A stretch of DNA of 64,000 bases from Streptomyces sp. Tu6071 (GCF_000213055.1 NZ_CM001165.1:744001-808000), one strand, 5' to 3'. Positions 33,395 to 43,214 are shown, counted from the stretch's first letter. Made by a program: numbers and translations. Notes: generated by a model not told the origin, from the letters alone.

Positions 33395-34348
33395 TCAGAG
33401 CGTGTGGGCGTCCAGCCAGGCCGTCAGGTCCTCGTACACCCTGCTCCGGTCGGGTTCCGTCTCGTTGAGGATCTCGTGCCGCGCGCCCTCGTAGCCCGTC
33501 CAGGTGAGGTCGCTCACGCCGTGGTAGCGGTAGTCGTCGAGGAGTTCGTTGACGAGGGTCATCCGCTGGTTGCACGGGTCGAGGGTGCCCGCGGCGAGGT
33601 GGACGGGCAGGTCGCGGGGCATCCGGGCCAGGCGGGCCGGGTCGTTGACGCGGTACGCGGCGCGCACCCAGTCGTACGCGAGCCCCGCCGAGAAGGGGAA
33701 GCCGCAGCGCTCGTCGGCGACGTAGGCGTCGACCTCGGCCTCGTCGCGTGAGAGCCACTCGAAGCCGGTCCGGTGCGCGAAGCCGTCGTTGAAGGAGGCG
33801 AAGAGGCGGGGCACGAAGTCGCTGACGAAAGCGCGCCCGTGCGCGGCGATCTCCTCCTCCAGGCGGGCGGTGCTCGACGCGTACTCGGCGCCGGGCAGGG
33901 AGCGGAAGACGCCCGTGAGGAGGAGTCCCGTGAGGTCGTCCGGGTACTCCTGGACGTACTCGCGCGCGAGCATCGAGCCGAGGCTGTGGCCGAGCATCAG
34001 GACGGGCACCTCGGGGTACAGGGCGCGGGCCTGGTCGCCGACGGCCTTGAGGTCGGCGAGGATCGCGAGCCAGCCGTCCGCCTCGGTCCCCTCGTCGGTG
34101 CCGGTGACGCCGTAGCCGCCCGTCGAGGGGGCGGTGGCGCCGTGGCCCCGGTGGTCGGAGGCGAGGACGGCGTAGCCGCGCGCGGTGAGGTGCGTGGCGA
34201 AGCGCTCGTAGCGGCGGGCGTGCTCGGCGGCGCCGTGGACGAGCTGGAGGAAGGCGCGGGGCCGGCGGCCCTCGGGCGGCAGCCAGGTGTACGTGGCGAT
34301 CTGGGCGCCGTCGCCGCTCTGGAGCACGCCGGGGGTGGGTGCGGTCAT
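33395..34348 (-). CDS. Alpha/beta hydrolase, monoacylglycerol-lipase-like
   Basis: 317 aa. The oxyanion segment LVHGAAEHARRY and the nucleophile elbow GHSLGS mark the Hydrolase_4 (monoglyceride lipase / lysophospholipase) family; a late GARHEILNE supplies the likely catalytic His. No signal peptide. The 180 bases between it and the MFS gene hold nothing recognisable. Confidence 0.88.
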   Translation of the reverse strand: MTAPTPGVLQSGDGAQIATYTWLPPEGRRPRAFLQLVHGAAEHARRYERFATHLTARGYAVLASDHRGHGATAPSTGGYGVTGTDEGTEADGWLAILADLKAVGDQARALYPEVPVLMLGHSLGSMLAREYVQEYPDDLTGLLLTGVFRSLPGAEYASSTARLEEEIAAHGRAFVSDFVPRLFASFNDGFAHRTGFEWLSRDEAEVDAYVADERCGFPFSAGLAYDWVRAAYRVNDPARLARMPRDLPVHLAAGTLDPCNQRMTLVNELLDDYRYHGVSDLTWTGYEGARHEILNETEPDRSRVYEDLTAWLDAHTL

Positions 34349-34409
34349 GGTGGTCCTGCTCCTTCGCGTGGGGGCTTCCTGGGAAGTCCCCTCCCCCGCG
34401 GCGGCCCGC

Positions 34410-34925
34410 TCATGCCCCGGCCGTCCCCCGGACGAGGGGGGCGACCTCCGCGGCGAGGGTCTTGACGAGGGCCAGCGCCTCGCGGCCCCAGTCGCGCGGT
34501 TCGCGCGCGGCGGCCCACAGCGTGCCGAGGACGAAGCCGTCGTGGTCGGTGAGCGGGGCGCCGAGGTAGGCGCGGATGCCGGAGAAGTCGACGGCCTCGT
34601 TGGGCGAGAAGCGCGGGTAGTCGCGTACGTCGTCGAGGACGAGGGCCTTGCGGCGGACGACGACGTACGGGGAGAAGCCGTGGGCGCGCGCGACGCGGCG
34701 GGCGGCGGCGGGAACGCCCCGGGGGTGGAGCCCGGCGAGGTACTGGTGGTCGGTGTGCACGAAGTTGACCCCGGCGAAGGGGGCGCCCGCGCCCGCGGCG
34801 AGGCGGGCCGCGTGGGCGTCGAGGGCGGGCACGGGCGCGGCGCCGAGGCCGCGGGCGGCGAGGCGGCGTTCGCGCTCGGGGGCCTCGGGGTCGTCGGGGA
34901 GCAGCAGGAGGCGGCCTGTGTTCAT
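34410..34925 (-). CDS. GAF-domain protein at the end of the conservon operon
   Basis: 171 aa from an ATG at 34925 that overlaps the stop of the GTPase gene (ATGA). Most of the protein is a GAF sensor domain (HTDHQYLAGLHPRGVPA; VLDDVRDYPRFSPNEAVDFSGIRAYLGAPL; GTLWAAAREPRDWGREAL). In S. coelicolor conservons the fifth gene is often a cytochrome P450; here a GAF protein takes that position and may sense a small ligand or redox signal for the complex. Confidence 0.82.
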   Translation of the reverse strand: MNTGRLLLLPDDPEAPERERRLAARGLGAAPVPALDAHAARLAAGAGAPFAGVNFVHTDHQYLAGLHPRGVPAAARRVARAHGFSPYVVVRRKALVLDDVRDYPRFSPNEAVDFSGIRAYLGAPLTDHDGFVLGTLWAAAREPRDWGREALALVKTLAAEVAPLVRGTAGA

Positions 34926-35533
34926 GCGCTGGCCCGGTCGCCCGGAACGGAGGCGGGCGCCGGGGGGCGCGCGGCCGTCAGCAGGTGCTTGACGAGGGTC
35001 AGCAGCGTCTGGATGCCCGAGCTGGAGATGCGGGCGTCGCAGTGCACGACGGGGACCTGCGGCGGCAGGCACAGCGCGGCGCGCACCTCCTCGGCCTCGT
35101 AGCGGTGCGCGCCGTCGAACTCGTTGATCGCGACGACGAAACCGAGGCCGCGTTCCTCGAAGAAGTCGACGGCGGCGAAGCAGTCGGCGAGTCGGCGCGT
35201 GTCGGCGAGGATCACGGCGCCGAGCGCGCCCTCGGAGAGTTCGTCCCACATGAACCAGAAGCGTTCCTGGCCGGGGGTGCCGAAGAGGTAGAGGACGTGG
35301 TCGCGGTCGAGGGTGATGCGGCCGAAGTCCATCGCGACGGTGGTGGTCGTCTTGCGTTCGACGCCTTCGAGGCTGTCGGTTCCGGCGCTGGCGCTGGTGA
35401 GCAGTTCCTCGGTGCTCAGCGGGGCGATCTCGCTCACCGCGCCGACGAACGTCGTCTTGCCCACTCCGAAACCACCGGCGACCAGGATCTTCAGGGCGGT
35501 GGGGAAGGTCTCAGAGCCGTCGTCGTAGTCCAT
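34922..35533 (-). CDS. cvnD: Conservon GTP-binding protein (CvnD type)
   Basis: 203 aa. P-loop GGFGVGKTT at residues 20-28, switch II GTPGQERF and NEFD as the guanine-specificity motif. These small GTPases accompany roadblock and DUF742 proteins in Streptomyces conservons. The start overlaps the end of the DUF742 gene by 23 bases. It acts as the switch of a membrane-associated complex resembling eukaryotic G-protein systems. Confidence 0.93.
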   Translation of the reverse strand: MDYDDGSETFPTALKILVAGGFGVGKTTFVGAVSEIAPLSTEELLTSASAGTDSLEGVERKTTTTVAMDFGRITLDRDHVLYLFGTPGQERFWFMWDELSEGALGAVILADTRRLADCFAAVDFFEERGLGFVVAINEFDGAHRYEAEEVRAALCLPPQVPVVHCDARISSSGIQTLLTLVKHLLTAARPPAPASVPGDRASA

Positions 35534-35909
35534 CGAGCAATGCCTCCAGTAGGGACCGGTCCGTGGGGTGGGGGGAAGTGTCCGGCTGTTTGCTGACGAG
35601 GGAGCCGCAGTCCACGAGGTCGGAGAGCAGCACCTTGGTGACGACGACGGGCAGCCGCAGCCGCCCGGCGAGTTCGGCGACGGAGGCCGGTACGGAGCAC
35701 AGCCCGAGCACCTCGCTGTGCTCGGGCCCGAGGTGCGCGGGGGCCGGGGTGCCGGTCGCGCGCACCTGCGAGAGCAGGCCGAAGGCGGTACGGGGCGTGG
35801 TGCGCCCGCCGCTGACGGTGTAGGGGCGGACGAGGCGCCCGGCCTCGCCGTCGTACCAGGCCCTGCCCTCCTTGCGGCGGCGCCGGCCGCCCGCGGGCTG
35901 AAGTGTCAC
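35511..35909 (-). CDS. cvnC: DUF742 protein (CvnC type)
   Basis: 132 aa from a GTG at 35909, just past the roadblock stop; starts inside the roadblock gene are possible because the frame is open. The DUF742 core is visible: AGRLVRPYTVSGGRT near the start, HSEVLGLC, then the winged-helix-like PVVVTKVLLSDLVDCGSLV. It links the GTPase to the roadblock/kinase pair in the conservon. Confidence 0.9.
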   Translation of the reverse strand: MTLQPAGGRRRRKEGRAWYDGEAGRLVRPYTVSGGRTTPRTAFGLLSQVRATGTPAPAHLGPEHSEVLGLCSVPASVAELAGRLRLPVVVTKVLLSDLVDCGSLVSKQPDTSPHPTDRSLLEALLDGLRRRL

Positions 35910-35917
35910 GGGGCCGC

Positions 35918-36349
35918 TCAGCTCGTCCTCGCCACGCGCGCGGGGCGCCGGGCGGGGGTCACGAGGAAGGGGCGCACGCTCTTCACGAGCATCGCCATCT
36001 CGTAGCCGAGCACGCCCGGGTCGGCCTCGGGCCCGGCGAGGACGGCGAGACAGGTGCCGGAGCCGGCGGCGGAGACGAAGAGCAGCGCGGTGGACAGCTC
36101 GATGACGACCTGCCGGACCTCGCCGCCGTCCGCGAAGCGGACGCCCGCGCCGCGCGCGAGGGAGTGGATGCCCGAGGCGAGCGCCGCGAGGTGGTCGGCG
36201 CTGTCCTTGTCGAGCCCGTGCACGGACTTGACGAGTCCGTCCGCGGAGAGGAGTACGGCGCTGCGGCTGTGCGCGACGCGCTGCACGAGGCCGCTGAGCA
36301 GCCAGTCGAGGTCGGACACGCTGCCCGCTCCGGGGGCTTCGCTCGCCAT
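35918..36349 (-). CDS. cvnB: Roadblock/LC7-domain protein (CvnB type)
   Basis: 143 aa. Starts MASEAPGAGSVSDLDWLLSG and has the roadblock/LC7 fold (AVLLSADGLVKSVHGLDKDS; VIELSTALLFVSAAGSG). Roadblock proteins act as GTPase-activating or scaffold partners of the CvnD GTPase. Second gene of the operon, 80 bases after cvnA. Confidence 0.93.
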   Translation of the reverse strand: MASEAPGAGSVSDLDWLLSGLVQRVAHSRSAVLLSADGLVKSVHGLDKDSADHLAALASGIHSLARGAGVRFADGGEVRQVVIELSTALLFVSAAGSGTCLAVLAGPEADPGVLGYEMAMLVKSVRPFLVTPARRPARVARTS

Positions 36350-36429
36350 GGGGGTGTCGCTCCTTGCGTACGGGTACGGACGGTGGGGCCGTGCGGCCCT
36401 GGGGGCGCCTTCCGGCGCGGGGCGGCGGC

Positions 36430-38640
36430 TCAGTCGGCCCGCGCGGGAGGCTCGGCGGGGGCGTTGTCGGCCAGGGCGCGGTCGGTGGGGGTGCGGTCGG
36501 CCGGGGTGCGGTCGGCGAACTCCTCGTGTGTGGGCATCTCTTCGGGTGTGGAGAGCGCGCGGTCGTAGCCCTGCCGGAAGGCGGCCATGAGGTCGGGCGT
36601 GTGCAAGGTGTCGTCCCCGCCCGCCACTTCCGCGCGCACCTCGGCGAACTCGTCACTGTCTCGCCGCAGTTGCGGGACCATGTGCGTCTGCGCCTCGCGC
36701 TTGGGGAGTCCGGGCGCGGGGCCCTCGGGATCGTTGACGGGGCTGCCGTCGCGGCGGGTGAGCGCGAGGATCGCGCCCGCGTCGGCGAACGAGACGCGGG
36801 GCGCGCCCGGCTGGGTGCCGGGACGGGCCTCCGCGGGGGTGGCGCGGGGCGCGCCGGGCGCGCCGCGCTTGGGGAGCGGCGCGGTGGGACGGGGCTTCGG
36901 AACGGCGGGCTCGTCGGTGGTTTCGGTTGCCGCGGGCTCGGGGGCGGGTGCGGGCGGTCGGGGGCTTTCTTCGGGGACGCGCGGGTGCGGGGTGCGGCGG
37001 GAGGGGAGGGAGTCGATCGTGCCGCGGACGGGGAGCGGGGGGTGTCCGGCGGCGGACGGGGAGTCAGGGGCGTCGGGGCTGCGGGGCGCGGTGGGCGGCT
37101 CCGGCGCGGCGGGCGCGCCACGCGTCTCGTGCGGCGCGGGCGTCCCGTCCGGCGCGGGCGTCGCGGGCGTGCCGACCGGCGCGGGCGCGGGCTCCGGCTC
37201 CCCCGGCGGGGGCGTCCGGTCCGTGCCTCCCGGCAGCGGCGTCCCGCCTGTACGCGAGGAGTCCTCCCGTACGACCGGGGCGGCCTCCGCCGCGACCGGG
37301 ACGGCCTCTGTTTCCGGGGCCCCCGCCCCCGCGCCGTCCTCGTCTTCGTCGACGACCTCCGCCTCGACGGGCTCGGCCCCGGCGGGCTCCGTCGCGATGG
37401 CCTCCGCCGCCCTGCCGCCCGCCGCGACCTGCGCCGGGGTGGCGGGCTCCTCGCCGAGGAGGGCGGTGGGCAGCACGACGACGGCTTGGACTCCCCCGTA
37501 GATGTTGCTCTGGAGACGGACGGCGATGCCGTGGCGGCGGGCGAGCGTGGCGACGACGTAGAGGCCGATGCGGCCGTCCTGGAGGAGCCCCGCGAGGTTC
37601 ACCTGGTCGGGGTCGGCGAGGACCGTGTTCATGCGGTGCCGCTCGGCGGGGTCGAGGCCGAGGCCCCGGTCCTCGATCTCGACCGCGAGCCCGGCCGCGA
37701 CCCGGCCCGCGCGGAGCAGGACGGGGGTGTGCGGCGCGGAGAAGAGCGTCGCGTTCTCGACGAGTTCGGCGATGAGGTGGACGATGTCGGCGACGTTCTG
37801 GCCGTGCACCGCGCCGTCCACGGGCGGCACGAGGCGGACGCGCGGGTACTGCTCGACCTCGGCGACCGCCGAACGCAGCACCTGCTGGAGCGGGATGGGG
37901 GTGCTCCACTGGCGGCGCGAGACGGAGCCGCCGAGCACGGCGAGGTTCTCGGCGTGCCTGCGGGTGCGGGTCGCGAGGTGGTCGATGTGGAAGAGGCCCT
38001 TGAGGAGCGCGGGGTCCTCGGTGCCGCTCTCCAGTTCGTCGAGCACCTGGATCTGCCGGTGCACGAGGGACTGGAGCCGCCGCGAGAGGTTGACGAAGAC
38101 CTCGACCTTCTGTTCGTGGCCCGCGTGGCTGGAGAGCTGCGAGGCGCGGACGACGGAGGCCATGGCGACGTCGTGGAAGCGGTGGAGTTCGTCGGCGAGC
38201 AGGTCGAGGCCGTCGCCGCCGCGATCCGGGCGTGAGGGCGCCTCGCGCACCGGGGGCAGCTCGCCGCGCCGCAAGCGGTCGACGAGCCCGCGCAGTTCGG
38301 TCTGGCGGCGGGCGCTCGTGGTGCGCAGGGCGCCGACGCGGTCGAGCACGGTGCGGGTCGCGCGGCGCGCGGCGAGCACGGCACCGCACAGCGCGGCGAG
38401 CGCGACCCCGGCGCAGAGGCCGACGCCGAGCCGGACCGCGCCCCCGAGGTCGTCCTCGGCGCCGAGGAGCAGCAGCACCGCGGCGAGGCCGCTGAGCGCG
38501 ACCGCGAGCGCGGGCAGGACCGCGGTGCGCAGCAGCAGTGTCCGTATGTGCGACTCGGGCAGCAGGGCGCCCGGTCTGCCGTGACGGGCCCCGCCGTCTC
38601 GGCGGTCCGCTCGCCCGGCGGAGGCGCGGAGGTGTGTCAT
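36430..38640 (-). CDS. cvnA: Conservon sensor-like histidine kinase (CvnA type)
   Basis: 736 aa. ATG 38640 is chosen because GAGGAC lies 8 bases ahead; the longer open frame lacks homology. Two membrane helices lie in the N-terminal 85 residues (LLLRTAVLPALAVALSGLAAV; LGVGLCAGVALAALCG). A dimerisation region with HIDHLATRTRRHAENL precedes a HATPase domain with N-box ELVENATLFSAP and G-box EDRGLGL. The last 330 residues are a Pro/Glu-rich low-complexity tail. First gene of the five-gene conservon. Confidence 0.92.
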   Translation of the reverse strand: MTHLRASAGRADRRDGGARHGRPGALLPESHIRTLLLRTAVLPALAVALSGLAAVLLLLGAEDDLGGAVRLGVGLCAGVALAALCGAVLAARRATRTVLDRVGALRTTSARRQTELRGLVDRLRRGELPPVREAPSRPDRGGDGLDLLADELHRFHDVAMASVVRASQLSSHAGHEQKVEVFVNLSRRLQSLVHRQIQVLDELESGTEDPALLKGLFHIDHLATRTRRHAENLAVLGGSVSRRQWSTPIPLQQVLRSAVAEVEQYPRVRLVPPVDGAVHGQNVADIVHLIAELVENATLFSAPHTPVLLRAGRVAAGLAVEIEDRGLGLDPAERHRMNTVLADPDQVNLAGLLQDGRIGLYVVATLARRHGIAVRLQSNIYGGVQAVVVLPTALLGEEPATPAQVAAGGRAAEAIATEPAGAEPVEAEVVDEDEDGAGAGAPETEAVPVAAEAAPVVREDSSRTGGTPLPGGTDRTPPPGEPEPAPAPVGTPATPAPDGTPAPHETRGAPAAPEPPTAPRSPDAPDSPSAAGHPPLPVRGTIDSLPSRRTPHPRVPEESPRPPAPAPEPAATETTDEPAVPKPRPTAPLPKRGAPGAPRATPAEARPGTQPGAPRVSFADAGAILALTRRDGSPVNDPEGPAPGLPKREAQTHMVPQLRRDSDEFAEVRAEVAGGDDTLHTPDLMAAFRQGYDRALSTPEEMPTHEEFADRTPADRTPTDRALADNAPAEPPARAD

Positions 38641-38969
38641 CGACGTCCTCGGTACGGGGGGATTACATGCTGCGGGCACGGATCTCGCGCCACTCCCGGC
38701 GCTGGTGCGGCGGGGGGCGACGGCAGCCCACGGTAGTGACCAACTGAACAACGAAGGGGGCCTGTTGACAAACCCGTACGGCCGAGGTCCCGCTTCAGCG
38801 GGAGGTGACGAACAGGCGTACGGACACCATGGCGAACACCAGTGCGTACCCATGCTTTTCCTCGTACACCCGTACGGGAACACGCGTGCGCCCCCTCGCA
38901 CGGGAGGTCCCCGTGCCGTCCCGTAGCCTCGGGCCGCCGATGTCGGACGGGGAGGGGAAGGGGAGACGG
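38641..38969. promoter_or_regulatory. Divergent intergenic region between cvnA and the formylglycine-generating enzyme gene
   Basis: 329 bases. It contains a consensus -35 box TTGACA (38765-38770) and a small perfect hairpin TCCCGCT-TC-AGCGGGA (38788-38803). CGTACGG-type words recur several times. I see no convincing -10 box at the right distance, so the promoter call is weak. Confidence 0.35.
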
Positions 38970-39968
38970 ATGCCGCACGGGTCACCTGAGGGAGCGCGCG
39001 AAGAGGCGCACGGGGGCGGCTGTTGCGCGCCCGGCGCGGACGGGGAGTTGTTCTCGTTCTCGGTGCCGCTGCGGGGCGGGGCGCCGGCCGGGGTCCCCGC
39101 GCCGCCGGAGGACCCGGGACCCGAGCCCTCCGTCGCGCTCGACGGCGGCACCTTCCTCATGGGCGCCGAGGACGCGGACGGCTTCGCCGCCGACGGGGAG
39201 GGGCCCGTGCGCGAGGTGCGCCTGTCGCCGTTCCGGATCGGCACGCTCGCCGTGACCAACGCGCGCTTCGCCGCCTTCGTCGCCGCGACGGGGCACGTCA
39301 CCGAGGCCGAACGCTTCGGCTGGTCCTTCGTGTTCGCCGCGTTCCTGCCCGGCGCGCTGCGCCGCGTCTCGCCGCGCCCGGACGCGACGCCGTGGTGGTG
39401 CGGCGTCAGCGGTGCGACGTGGCGGGCACCGGAGGGGCCCGGGAGCGGTCTCGCGGAGCGCTGGGACCACCCGGCCGTGCACGTCGGCTGGGCCGACGCG
39501 GCGGCGTACTGCCGGTGGGCGGGCGGGCGGCTGCCGACGGAGGCGGAGTGGGAGTACGCGGCACGCGGCGGCCTCGCGGGGCGCCGCTACCCGTGGGGCG
39601 ACGAGCTGACCCCGGACGGGGAGCACCGCTGCAACATCTGGCAGGGCCGCTTCCCCACCACGAACACCGCCGAGGACGGCTACCGCGGCACCGCGCCCGC
39701 CCACGCCTTCCCGCCCAACGGCCACGGGCTGCACAACGTCGCCGGCAACGTCTGGGAGTGGTGTGCCGACCGCTGGGGCACGGACCACTCCGCCCGCCCG
39801 GCGAGCGACCCGAGGGGCCCGCGCCGGGGTACCTCGCGGGTCATGCGCGGCGGCTCGTACCTGTGCCACCACTCGTACTGCAACCGCTACCGCGTGGCGG
39901 CGCGCACCTCCAACACGCCGGACAGCAGCGCGGGGAACCTCGGCTTCCGCTGCGCCTGGGACGCCTGA
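38970..39968 (+). CDS. Formylglycine-generating enzyme (sulfatase-modifying factor)
   Basis: 332 aa from ATG 38970 with GGGGAG 5 bases ahead; an ATG at 38940 is possible. The FGE-sulfatase domain runs from GGTFLMGAEDADGFAADGEGP to GNLGFRCAW, with WEYAARGG and NVAGNVWEWCADRWG as landmarks. The two copper-binding active-site cysteines are Cys299 and Cys304 in GGSYLCHHSYCNRYR. It oxidises the Cys of a CxPxR motif in sulfatases to formylglycine, using O2. A matching substrate lies at 44201-45670. An early GGGCC segment is common in bacterial members. Confidence 0.93.
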   Translation: MPHGSPEGAREEAHGGGCCAPGADGELFSFSVPLRGGAPAGVPAPPEDPGPEPSVALDGGTFLMGAEDADGFAADGEGPVREVRLSPFRIGTLAVTNARFAAFVAATGHVTEAERFGWSFVFAAFLPGALRRVSPRPDATPWWCGVSGATWRAPEGPGSGLAERWDHPAVHVGWADAAAYCRWAGGRLPTEAEWEYAARGGLAGRRYPWGDELTPDGEHRCNIWQGRFPTTNTAEDGYRGTAPAHAFPPNGHGLHNVAGNVWEWCADRWGTDHSARPASDPRGPRRGTSRVMRGGSYLCHHSYCNRYRVAARTSNTPDSSAGNLGFRCAWDA

Positions 39969-40058
39969 TCCCGGCCGCGCTGTTGCCGCGCGTTGCGGGC
40001 TCGTGAAAACCCGTCCGCGCGCGGCCTCCCCGCACACACCGCTGAGCTGCGAAAACAG

Positions 40059-40085
40059 CGCGTGGAACGCGACCGGGGATTTTTT
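40059..40085 (+). terminator. Hairpin plus T-tract after the formylglycine-generating enzyme gene
   Basis: CGCGT-GGA-ACGCG (40059-40071) is followed within 9 bases by six T residues (40080-40085), a rare run in this sequence. A TTGACC box (40094-40099) then precedes the ROK gene, so the terminator and the next promoter are adjacent. Confidence 0.5.
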
Positions 40086-40129
40086 CCGGGGCGTTGACCT
40101 AAAGGGGGTGGCCGCGCACCCTGACCCGC

Positions 40130-41383
40130 ATGCCGACCGACCTTGAGGGCGGACCGCTGGCGCGGCTGCGCCGCGGTCACGAGGAACTCGTCCTGTCCCT
40201 GCTGCGCACGCACGGCCCGCTGTCCCGCGCCGAACTGACGCGGCTCAGCGGGCTCTCGCGCACGACGCTGTACGCCATCGTGGGCGACCTCGTCGCACGC
40301 GGGGCGCTCGTCGGCGCGGCACCGCCCGCCGAGGGCCGCCGTCGCGGGCGTCCCGTCGAGACCTTGTCCCTCGACCCGGCGGCCGGGCAGGCGCTCGGCA
40401 TCGACTTCGCGCGCCGCGCGGTGCACGTGGCCGCCGTCAACGTCGCGCACGAGGTGGTGGGCACCGCGAGCGCGGCGCACGGGGCCGAGGTGACGTGGGC
40501 CGAGCGCCTCGACCTCGCGACGCGCCTCGTCGGCGAACTCCCGGGCGGCGGTGTGCGGCTCGCTTCGCTGAGCGGGGTCGGGGTGGGGGTCGTGGGCCCG
40601 GCGGGCGCCGTGGGGCGCGCGGGCCCCGCGCCGCACCTGACCCCCGTCACGGAGCTTCTGCGCCAACGCTTCGGCGCCCCCGTCCTGCTCGACACGAACA
40701 CGCGGCTCGCGGCGCTCGCCGAGGCGACGTGGGGGGCGGCGGCCGGGGTGCCCGACGTGGCGTACCTGCGGCTCTCGTACGGCGTCGGCGGCGGGCTCGT
40801 CGTGGCCGGGAACCTGCACCGGGGCCGGGGCGGGCTCGCCGGGGAGTTCGGGCACATCACGGTCGAGGAGGACGGCGCGCCCTGCTCCTGCGGCAAGCGG
40901 GGCTGCCTGGAGTCGGCGGCCTCGCTGGGCGCCGTGCTCGACGCGTACCCGCCCGCGGGCGACCTCGCGGGGCTGCTCGCGGCGCTGCCGGACGAGCCCG
41001 CCGCCGTCCGCGCCGTGGCACTCGCCGGGGAGCGGGCCGGGCGGGTGCTCGCCGCCGTGTGCCAGGCGCTCGCCCCGTCCGCCGTCGTGCTCGGCGGGGA
41101 ACTCACCGCGACGGGCGAGCCCTTGTTCGGTGCGGTGCGCCGCGCGCTCGACGCCCACCTCATGCCCGCCGGGCGCCCCGCGCCCGACGTGCGCCCCGCG
41201 CGGCTCGGCGACGCGGGCGGGGCGCTCGGCGCGCTCGCGCTCGTCCTGCGCGAGTCCCCGCCGCCGACCGGCCCCGCCGTCCCCGTACCCGACCCGACCG
41301 CCGTCCGCCGCCCGGCCGCCGCCGCGCGACCCCAGGGAGCAACCGTGCCCGTCCCGTCCCGGGGGAGGCCGTCGTGGCCGTGA
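40130..41383 (+). CDS. ROK-family transcriptional regulator
   Basis: 417 aa. N-terminal winged helix ([20 protein letters not shown]), then the ROK kinase-like fold with the zinc motif [10 protein letters not shown] and [12 protein letters not shown]. Unlike the fusion protein at 7874-9964 it keeps the canonical cysteines. It has no ribosome site; with TTGACC at 40094 the transcript may be leaderless. It is first in an operon with an ABC importer and a sulfatase, so it likely senses the imported or released sugar. Confidence 0.9.
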   Translation: MPTDLEGGPLARLRRGHEELVLSLLRTHGPLSRAELTRLSGLSRTTLYAIVGDLVARGALVGAAPPAEGRRRGRPVETLSLDPAAGQALGIDFARRAVHVAAVNVAHEVVGTASAAHGAEVTWAERLDLATRLVGELPGGGVRLASLSGVGVGVVGPAGAVGRAGPAPHLTPVTELLRQRFGAPVLLDTNTRLAALAEATWGAAAGVPDVAYLRLSYGVGGGLVVAGNLHRGRGGLAGEFGHITVEEDGAPCSCGKRGCLESAASLGAVLDAYPPAGDLAGLLAALPDEPAAVRAVALAGERAGRVLAAVCQALAPSAVVLGGELTATGEPLFGAVRRALDAHLMPAGRPAPDVRPARLGDAGGALGALALVLRESPPPTGPAVPVPDPTAVRRPAAAARPQGATVPVPSRGRPSWP

Positions 41384-42189
41384 TCCCCGCCCCCGACAGC
41401 GCCACCGTCCCCGAGAAGGGGCCCGCGCCGCGGCGCGCGCGGCGGCTGCCGCCCGCGCCGCTCCTCAACCTGCTCGCGCTGGTGCTCGGGATCGGGGTGT
41501 GGTGGGTGCTCGCCGCGACCGGGCTCGTGGACGTGCCGGGGCCCTGGCCGGTGGCGCGGCGGGCCGGCGAGATGATCGCCGACGGCTCGCTCCTCACCGA
41601 CACGCTGGCGAGCCTGCGCCGGGTGCTGATCGGCTTCGTCCTCGGCGTCGTGCTCGCCGTGCCCGTCGGCTTCCTGATGGGCTGGTACCCGCCCGTGCGG
41701 GCGCTGCTCGAACCGTACGTGCAGTTCTTCCGCGCGGTGCCGCCGCTCGCGATCATCCCGCTCGCGATCGTGCTGCTCGGGATCGGCGAGACGCCGAAGG
41801 TGTTCGTCATCTTCCTCGCCTCGTTCCTCGCGACGGTCGTGGCGGCGCTTGAGGGCGTCACGGCGACGGACCGCACGCTCATCAACGCGGCAAGGGTGCT
41901 CGGTGCCCCGGACCGGGTGATCTTCCTCAAGGTGGTGATCCCCGCGTCGACGCCCTTCCTGCTCGTGGGGGCGCGGATCGGGCTCGGCTCCTCGTGGGCG
42001 ACGCTCGTGGCGGCCGAACTCATCGCCGCCGACAAGGGACTCGGCTACGAGATGACGCACGCGCAGACCTACTACGACCTGCCGACGATCTTCGTCGGTC
42101 TCCTCACCATCGGGGTCGTCGGACTCGTGATGGACCGCCTGCTGCTGCGGGCGGAGCGGCACCTCACCTCCTGGCAGGAACGACGATGA
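41374..42189 (+). CDS. ABC transporter permease, SsuC/TauC type
   Basis: 271 aa from GTG 41374 (GGGGGAGG 5 bases ahead); GTG 41380, overlapping the ROK stop, is the alternative. Six membrane helices and the BPD_transp_1 loop ([44 protein letters not shown]) are as in sulfonate, taurine and nitrate permeases. Coupled by overlap to the ATPase gene. Part of an importer for a small organosulfur or related solute. Confidence 0.9.
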   Translation: MAVIPAPDSATVPEKGPAPRRARRLPPAPLLNLLALVLGIGVWWVLAATGLVDVPGPWPVARRAGEMIADGSLLTDTLASLRRVLIGFVLGVVLAVPVGFLMGWYPPVRALLEPYVQFFRAVPPLAIIPLAIVLLGIGETPKVFVIFLASFLATVVAALEGVTATDRTLINAARVLGAPDRVIFLKVVIPASTPFLLVGARIGLGSSWATLVAAELIAADKGLGYEMTHAQTYYDLPTIFVGLLTIGVVGLVMDRLLLRAERHLTSWQERR

Positions 42190-43091
42190 CACGGCCCCCG
42201 TACGAGACACGCGACGCGTCACGTGACCGGACCCGCGAAAAGACGCGCGAGGAGACCCGCGAAAAGTCCCGCGAGGAGACCGGCGCCCCGCTCACGCGCA
42301 CCCCCGCGCCGGACCGCGCGAAGATCTCCTTCCGCGAGGTGAGCCGCCACCACCCGGTCAAGGGCGGCGCGTTCACGGCGCTCGACCGGCTCTCGCTCGA
42401 CATCGCCGAGGGCGAGTTCGTCGCGGTCGTCGGCCCCTCGGGGTGCGGCAAGTCGACGCTGCTCAACCTCGCGGCGGGGCTCGACGCGCCGAGCGGCGGC
42501 GAGGTACTGGTCGACGGGGTGCCGGTGCGCGGGCCGGGTCCGGACCGTGGTGTCGTCTTCCAGCAGTACGCCCTGTTCCCGTGGCTCACCGTGCGCGGCA
42601 ACGTCGAGTTCGGCCTGCGCCTGACCCGGCTGCCGGCCGCCGAGCGCCGCCGCCGCGCGGACCACGCCATCGGCCTCGTCGGGCTCGGCGACTTCGCCGA
42701 CGCGCTGCCCCGCACGCTGTCGGGCGGCATGAAGCAGCGGTGCGCGCTGGCGCGGGCGTACGCGGTCGATCCCGCGGTCCTCCTCATGGACGAGCCCTTC
42801 GGCGCGCTCGACGCGCTCACCCGGGTGCGTTCGCAGGAGCAGTTGCTCGCGACGTGGACGCGCGAGCGGCGCACGGTGCTGTTCGTGACGCACGATGTCG
42901 ACGAGGCGGTGTATCTCGCCGGGCGAGTCGTCGTGATGGCCGCCCGGCCCGGCCGGGTGCACCGCGTCGTGGAGGTGCCGCTGCCCCGGCCGCGCACCGA
43001 GGAGCTGCGGCTCTCGCGGGAGTTCGCCGAGGTGCGCAACGAGGTGTGGCACGCGGTGTACCACCAGGAGCCCGCGACACCGGACGCCTGA
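42186..43091 (+). CDS. ABC transporter ATP-binding protein, SsuB/TauB type
   Basis: 301 aa. Walker [11 protein letters not shown], signature [16 protein letters not shown] and Walker [13 protein letters not shown] are complete. The start overlaps the permease stop (ATGA). The N-terminus carries a charged repeat, [19 protein letters not shown], encoded by a 24-bp tandem duplication and absent from ordinary family members. Confidence 0.92.
   Translation: MTRPPYETRDASRDRTREKTREETREKSREETGAPLTRTPAPDRAKISFREVSRHHPVKGGAFTALDRLSLDIAEGEFVAVVGPSGCGKSTLLNLAAGLDAPSGGEVLVDGVPVRGPGPDRGVVFQQYALFPWLTVRGNVEFGLRLTRLPAAERRRRADHAIGLVGLGDFADALPRTLSGGMKQRCALARAYAVDPAVLLMDEPFGALDALTRVRSQEQLLATWTRERRTVLFVTHDVDEAVYLAGRVVVMAARPGRVHRVVEVPLPRPRTEELRLSREFAEVRNEVWHAVYHQEPATPDA
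42231..42278 (+). repeat. 24-bp tandem duplication inside the SsuB-like gene
   Basis: Two consecutive 24-bp units (42231-42254, 42255-42278), differing at two positions, each beginning ACCCGCGAAAAG and ending GCGAGGAG. They encode TREKTREE / TREKSREE ahead of the ATPase domain. Confidence 0.9.
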
Positions 43092-43214
43092 TGCCCTCTC
43101 CCCTCCCCCGACTCCCTTTTGCCTGAGGCCCCTGCACTCCGACCGCCGGGCCCCCTCGGCGCCCCCTTCATTCCTCCTTCAGCGATCCCGACCTCCCGAA
43201 AGGCCCCCGCCGCC

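Noticed and set aside
30139..33468. 1109-codon open frame on the plus strand
   Set aside because: It runs antisense or out of frame through transketolase and MFS genes, is Arg/Pro/Gly-rich throughout and shows no domain; a G+C-driven shadow.
38765..38793. Promoter from the perfect TTGACA box
   Set aside because: No acceptable -10 box 16-19 bases downstream; kept only as part of the intergenic description.
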